NCBI GenBank assembly: GCA_024697885.1
Contig: JAILSA010000188.1
Coordinates: 1-7,069, forward strand
From: Eubacterium sp.
GTDB taxonomy: Bacteria; Bacillota; Clostridia; Lachnospirales; Lachnospiraceae
Direction of reading: 5' to 3'
Length of the DNA stretch: 7,069 nucleotides
This document shows, piece by piece, positions 4,412 to 7,069 of the stretch (the stretch's first letter is position 1; the number at the start of each line of letters is the position of its first letter). A program made the translations under genes and the position numbers. The notes under the pieces are model-generated. The model worked only from the letters and a program-made list of their open reading frames with translations. It was not told the origin of the DNA and ran no database searches.

Positions 4412-6568
4412 ATGAAAAATCTAAAATCCAAAAGACAAATCATTTTGTCCCACACCCTGACCTACTTTAACTTTCTCAACCTGGCCCTGGCAGTTCTGGT
4501 AATCCTGTCCGGCCAGTACAAAAACATGCTCTTTATGGGGGTGGTTATCTCCAACTCCCTCATTGGAATTATACAGGAACTCAAGGTAAAAAAGACCATT
4601 GACCGCCTGTCCATTATTACGGCCAGCAAGGCCCACCTGGTGACGGACCAGGGGATCCAAGACATTCCCCTAAAGGACTTGCAAGCTGGGGCCAGCCTCT
4701 ATTTTTCCACAGGGGACCAGGTGGTTGCCGACTGCACTGTCACCAAATCCCAGGGCCTTGAAATCAATGAGTCCATGCTGACAGGGGAGTCCCTTCCCCA
4801 GGCAAAAAAGCCGGGGGACAAGCTCTTTTCCGGCACCTTTGTGGTGGCGGGCTCCGGCCAGGCCACAGCCAATCAGGTGGGCCAGGACAATTATGCCAGC
4901 CGCCTGGTGGAAAAGGCCAGAAGCAAAAGAAGGGCCAGCTCAGAAATGCAAAATACCATCAAGAAAATCATCCGTCTGGTGAGTTATGCCATTCTTCCCA
5001 TTGGCCTTCTCCTCTTTTACATCCAGTTTTATCAGTCCGGCTCCACCCTGTCTGACGCCCTGGTTCAGACAGTGGCAGGAGTTCTGGGCATGATTCCCGA
5101 GGGCCTTGTCCTTCTCACCAGTGTCTCCTTTATTCTGGGAGTGGGCCGCCTGGCCAGGCAAAAGGCCCTGGTTCAGGAGATGGAGGCCATTGAGGCCCTG
5201 GCCCGGGTCAACGTCTTGTGCCTGGATAAAACTGGCACTATCACCAGCGGAAACCTGACTCTGACAGACATCCTCCCCCTGAATTCCTATGGGGACCAGA
5301 TGGTGGAAAACCTAATGGGCTCCCTCCTCTACGGCTTTTCGGAGGACAATGCCACCTCCAGGGCCCTCAAGGCCTATTTTCCGGGGAATGACCTCTATCA
5401 AATAGGAGAAACCATGGCCTTTAGCTCCTCCCGCAAGTTTATGGGGGCAGACCTTGTGGACGCGGGAACCTTTGTCCTGGGGGCTCCGGACTTTCTCAGC
5501 CAGGACCTGCCACTGATTCGCAAGGCAGAGCGCTACGCAAGCCAGGGCTACCGGGTCCTTCTCCTGGCAGCCTGTGACAAGTTGGCCCCTTCTGCCCAAG
5601 ACCTTGAGGGCCTAATTCCCTACGCCCTCTTCCTTCTGTCGGACCAAATCAAGGAAGACGCCAGGGAGACTCTGGAATTTTTTGCCAGGGAACATGTCCA
5701 GGTGAAAATCCTGTCGGGAGACAATCCAGCCACCGCCTCCATAGCCGCCAGCCAGGCGGGAATTGACGGGGCGGACCGCTATGTGGACGCCTCCACCCTG
5801 TCTGAGGACCCAGACCTTGTCCAGGAGGAGCTGGGGGACTATGTGGTTTTTGGCCGCGTAAGCCCTGAGAAAAAGAGGGCCATCCTAAAGGCCTACCAAG
5901 CCAGAGGCCAGGTGGTGGGCATGGTGGGGGACGGCGTCAATGATGTCCTGGCCCTGACGGAGGCGGACTGCGGAATCGCCATGGCCAACGGCGCAGACGC
6001 CGCCAGACAGGCCGCCCACATCCTTCTCATGGACTCCAATTTTTCCTCCATGAAAAATATCGTAAAAGAAGGACGGATTATCATTGCCAATATTCAGCGG
6101 GTCAGCGCCCTCTACCTGACTAAGACAATTTACTCCGTCCTCCTGTGTATTCTCTTTATTATTTTGGGAAAGGACTATCCTTTTATCCCCATCCAGTTGA
6201 CCCTGATCAGTGCAGTGGCCATTGGAATTCCAAGCTTTTTGTTGACCCTGGAGAGGGCCGAAAATCTTAGGCCGGGATCTTTTTCCCAGCATGTCCTGCG
6301 GATTTCCCTGCCCGCCGCTATTTTGCTGACGGCAGGAATTCTCTGCATTCATTTTCTCACTGATCCCTTGGGTCTTAGCAGACTACAGGTCCAGACCCTT
6401 AATCTTCTGACCGGTGGAGCTGTGAGCCTGGGCGTCCTAGTCGCCGTATGTCAACCTATGAAAAAACACCTGGCCCTTATGTGCCTTGTGCTGTCCCTGG
6501 GATTTCTGGGAGCACTCTTTTTCCTCCCTGAATTTTTTGGCGTCCTGCCCCTTTGGGACCTCTTCTAG
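4412..6568 (+). CDS. Cation-transporting P-type ATPase, CtpE-like
   Basis: A 718-residue membrane pump that couples ATP hydrolysis to cation transport. TM1-TM2 fall at about 14-56; the actuator domain carries TGES at 124-127. TM3-TM4 (about 186-246) contain PEGL at 229-232 in the ion path. DKTGT at 272-276 holds the phosphorylated D272. The nucleotide domain has KFMGA at 342-346, and the hinge has SGDNPAT at 435-441 and MVGDGVND at 504-511. The C-terminal helices start at about 568. PEGLVLLTSVSF and the following QEMEAIEALARV resemble the CtpE group, reported in mycobacteria as a calcium transporter; the ion here is inferred. Relatives I know begin with 40-60 more residues (GLTxxEV-type segment). 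Here an in-frame TAA lies about 24 bases upstream and a good AAGGAAGG sits before the ATG, so the short N-terminus is real as sequenced. No heavy-metal binding domain is present. It is divergent from mrnC, monocistronic, and meets the next gene tail-to-tail. Confidence 0.92.
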   Translation: MKNLKSKRQIILSHTLTYFNFLNLALAVLVILSGQYKNMLFMGVVISNSLIGIIQELKVKKTIDRLSIITASKAHLVTDQGIQDIPLKDLQAGASLYFSTGDQVVADCTVTKSQGLEINESMLTGESLPQAKKPGDKLFSGTFVVAGSGQATANQVGQDNYASRLVEKARSKRRASSEMQNTIKKIIRLVSYAILPIGLLLFYIQFYQSGSTLSDALVQTVAGVLGMIPEGLVLLTSVSFILGVGRLARQKALVQEMEAIEALARVNVLCLDKTGTITSGNLTLTDILPLNSYGDQMVENLMGSLLYGFSEDNATSRALKAYFPGNDLYQIGETMAFSSSRKFMGADLVDAGTFVLGAPDFLSQDLPLIRKAERYASQGYRVLLLAACDKLAPSAQDLEGLIPYALFLLSDQIKEDARETLEFFAREHVQVKILSGDNPATASIAASQAGIDGADRYVDASTLSEDPDLVQEELGDYVVFGRVSPEKKRAILKAYQARGQVVGMVGDGVNDVLALTEADCGIAMANGADAARQAAHILLMDSNFSSMKNIVKEGRIIIANIQRVSALYLTKTIYSVLLCILFIILGKDYPFIPIQLTLISAVAIGIPSFLLTLERAENLRPGSFSQHVLRISLPAAILLTAGILCIHFLTDPLGLSRLQVQTLNLLTGGAVSLGVLVAVCQPMKKHLALMCLVLSLGFLGALFFLPEFFGVLPLWDLF

Positions 6569-7069
6569 GTAATATCATTAATATAACAAAAGAAAGGCTC
6601 TAGCTTGCGGCCATTGGTGTACTTGGCCATAATATAGGGCTTTTTTTGTTTGATCTGGGTCACATGGTCCCCCTGAAGGTTCTGGATAAAATAGCTGTCC
6701 TCCACCGTAATCTTGTCGGCGTGAAGGTATTCCAACACGGCCTCCAAAACCACCTGGCCCTTGCCCGACTGGCAGATTAGCTCCGTAATCAGGTGCTCGT
6801 CCTGGTCCATGGCGGTGTTGGCAACTCCGATTACACCCCCCTGAGACCGGACCACCAAAAGTCCTCCTCCCAGGGCCTGAAGCTCCTGGTCCACCTGGTC
6901 CATATAGTCCACAGCGTGGTGGATGTAGACCTCAAAGTTGGCCTCCTTAAGTCGCCGCTCCGCAAAGGCAGAGGCGATTTTTTTCTCCAAATCGTCCAGG
7001 ACCTCCCAGGCCTTAATGTTGACCCCTGAGTCCAAAACACCCTCTTGAATTTTCTCATAATAGGTAGTC
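6565..7069 (-). CDS. Unrecognised protein, C-terminal 167 residues (5' end outside window)
   Basis: The reading frame stays open from the TAG stop (6565-6567) to the right edge, so the start codon is probably outside; an internal TTG near 7035 has no ribosome binding site and should not be used as the start. I do not recognise the family. The visible part starts with a charged, probably helical region (about 3-67, rich in E, K and D, including LDDLEKKI and QVDQELQALG). A more compact segment with GGGLLVVRSQGGVIGVA at 67-83 follows, and then a C-terminal part with KKPYIMAKYTNGRKLEPFFCYI (142-163). There is no signal peptide, membrane helix or metal-binding cluster in the visible part. Codon choice resembles the neighbours, and the ORF is uninterrupted. 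It ends in a 4-base tail-to-tail overlap with the ATPase gene. Confidence 0.75.
   Translation of the reverse strand, partial: TTYYEKIQEGVLDSGVNIKAWEVLDDLEKKIASAFAERRLKEANFEVYIHHAVDYMDQVDQELQALGGGLLVVRSQGGVIGVANTAMDQDEHLITELICQSGKGQVVLEAVLEYLHADKITVEDSYFIQNLQGDHVTQIKQKKPYIMAKYTNGRKLEPFFCYINDIT

Noticed and set aside
5885..6352. Minus-strand ORFs of up to 155 codons opposite the P-type ATPase.
   Set aside because: They are antisense to conserved ATPase motifs and show no family features; they result from G+C-rich codon use in the pump gene.
6598..6650. A possible plus-strand terminator (GGCC repeats and a run of seven T's) for the ATPase.
   Set aside because: The GGCC/GGCC stem is four base pairs and not adjacent to the T-run; the T-run is explained by lysine codons of the minus-strand gene.

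Overview
The window looks like chromosome of a spore-forming or formerly spore-forming member of the Clostridia (Bacillota), most like the Lachnospiraceae. The evidence is a block of Mini-RNase III, RlmB-type 23S rRNA methyltransferase and SigH in the order known from Firmicutes, strong AAGGAG/GGAGG ribosome binding sites, sigma-A type promoters with extended -10 boxes, and A/T-rich gaps between moderately G+C-rich genes. No mobile element, CRISPR array or integrase is visible.

Layout: (1) Positions 1-203 hold no gene I can support. There is a clean + strand intrinsic terminator with a UUCG loop (23-60), then a long imperfect palindrome (68-188) whose core (91-168) is an almost continuous 78-nt rod. 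(2) A tRNA-Leu(UAG) (204-286, minus) has a very good promoter just upstream. (3) A minus-strand pair follows: a histidine phosphatase (start corrected to 2243) and a six-helix membrane diguanylate cyclase with a GGEEF active site and no recognisable I-site. (4) A tRNA-Thr(GGU) (2375-2447, plus) has its own promoter and terminator and lies tail-to-tail with sigH. (5) A tight minus-strand operon mrnC-rlmB-sigH is driven from a TTGATA/TAAAAT promoter. (6) Back-to-back with it on the plus strand is a 718-residue P-type ATPase of the CtpE-like cation-transporter group with a short N-terminus. (7) At the right edge, an unrecognised minus-strand gene, cut by the window end, meets the ATPase tail-to-tail with the two stop codons sharing CTAG.

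How the parts fit: mrnC, rlmB and sigH combine 23S rRNA maturation and modification with the early stationary-phase/sporulation sigma factor, a conserved Firmicutes neighbourhood (yacP, often between rlmB and sigH, is absent here). The phosphatase/cyclase pair is probably a separate transcription unit concerned with c-di-GMP signalling, although sigH has no strong terminator of its own and could read into it. Most of the window is ordinary core genome. The least explained sequence is the palindromic rod at 68-188; the short-N-terminus ATPase and the unrecognised edge gene come next.
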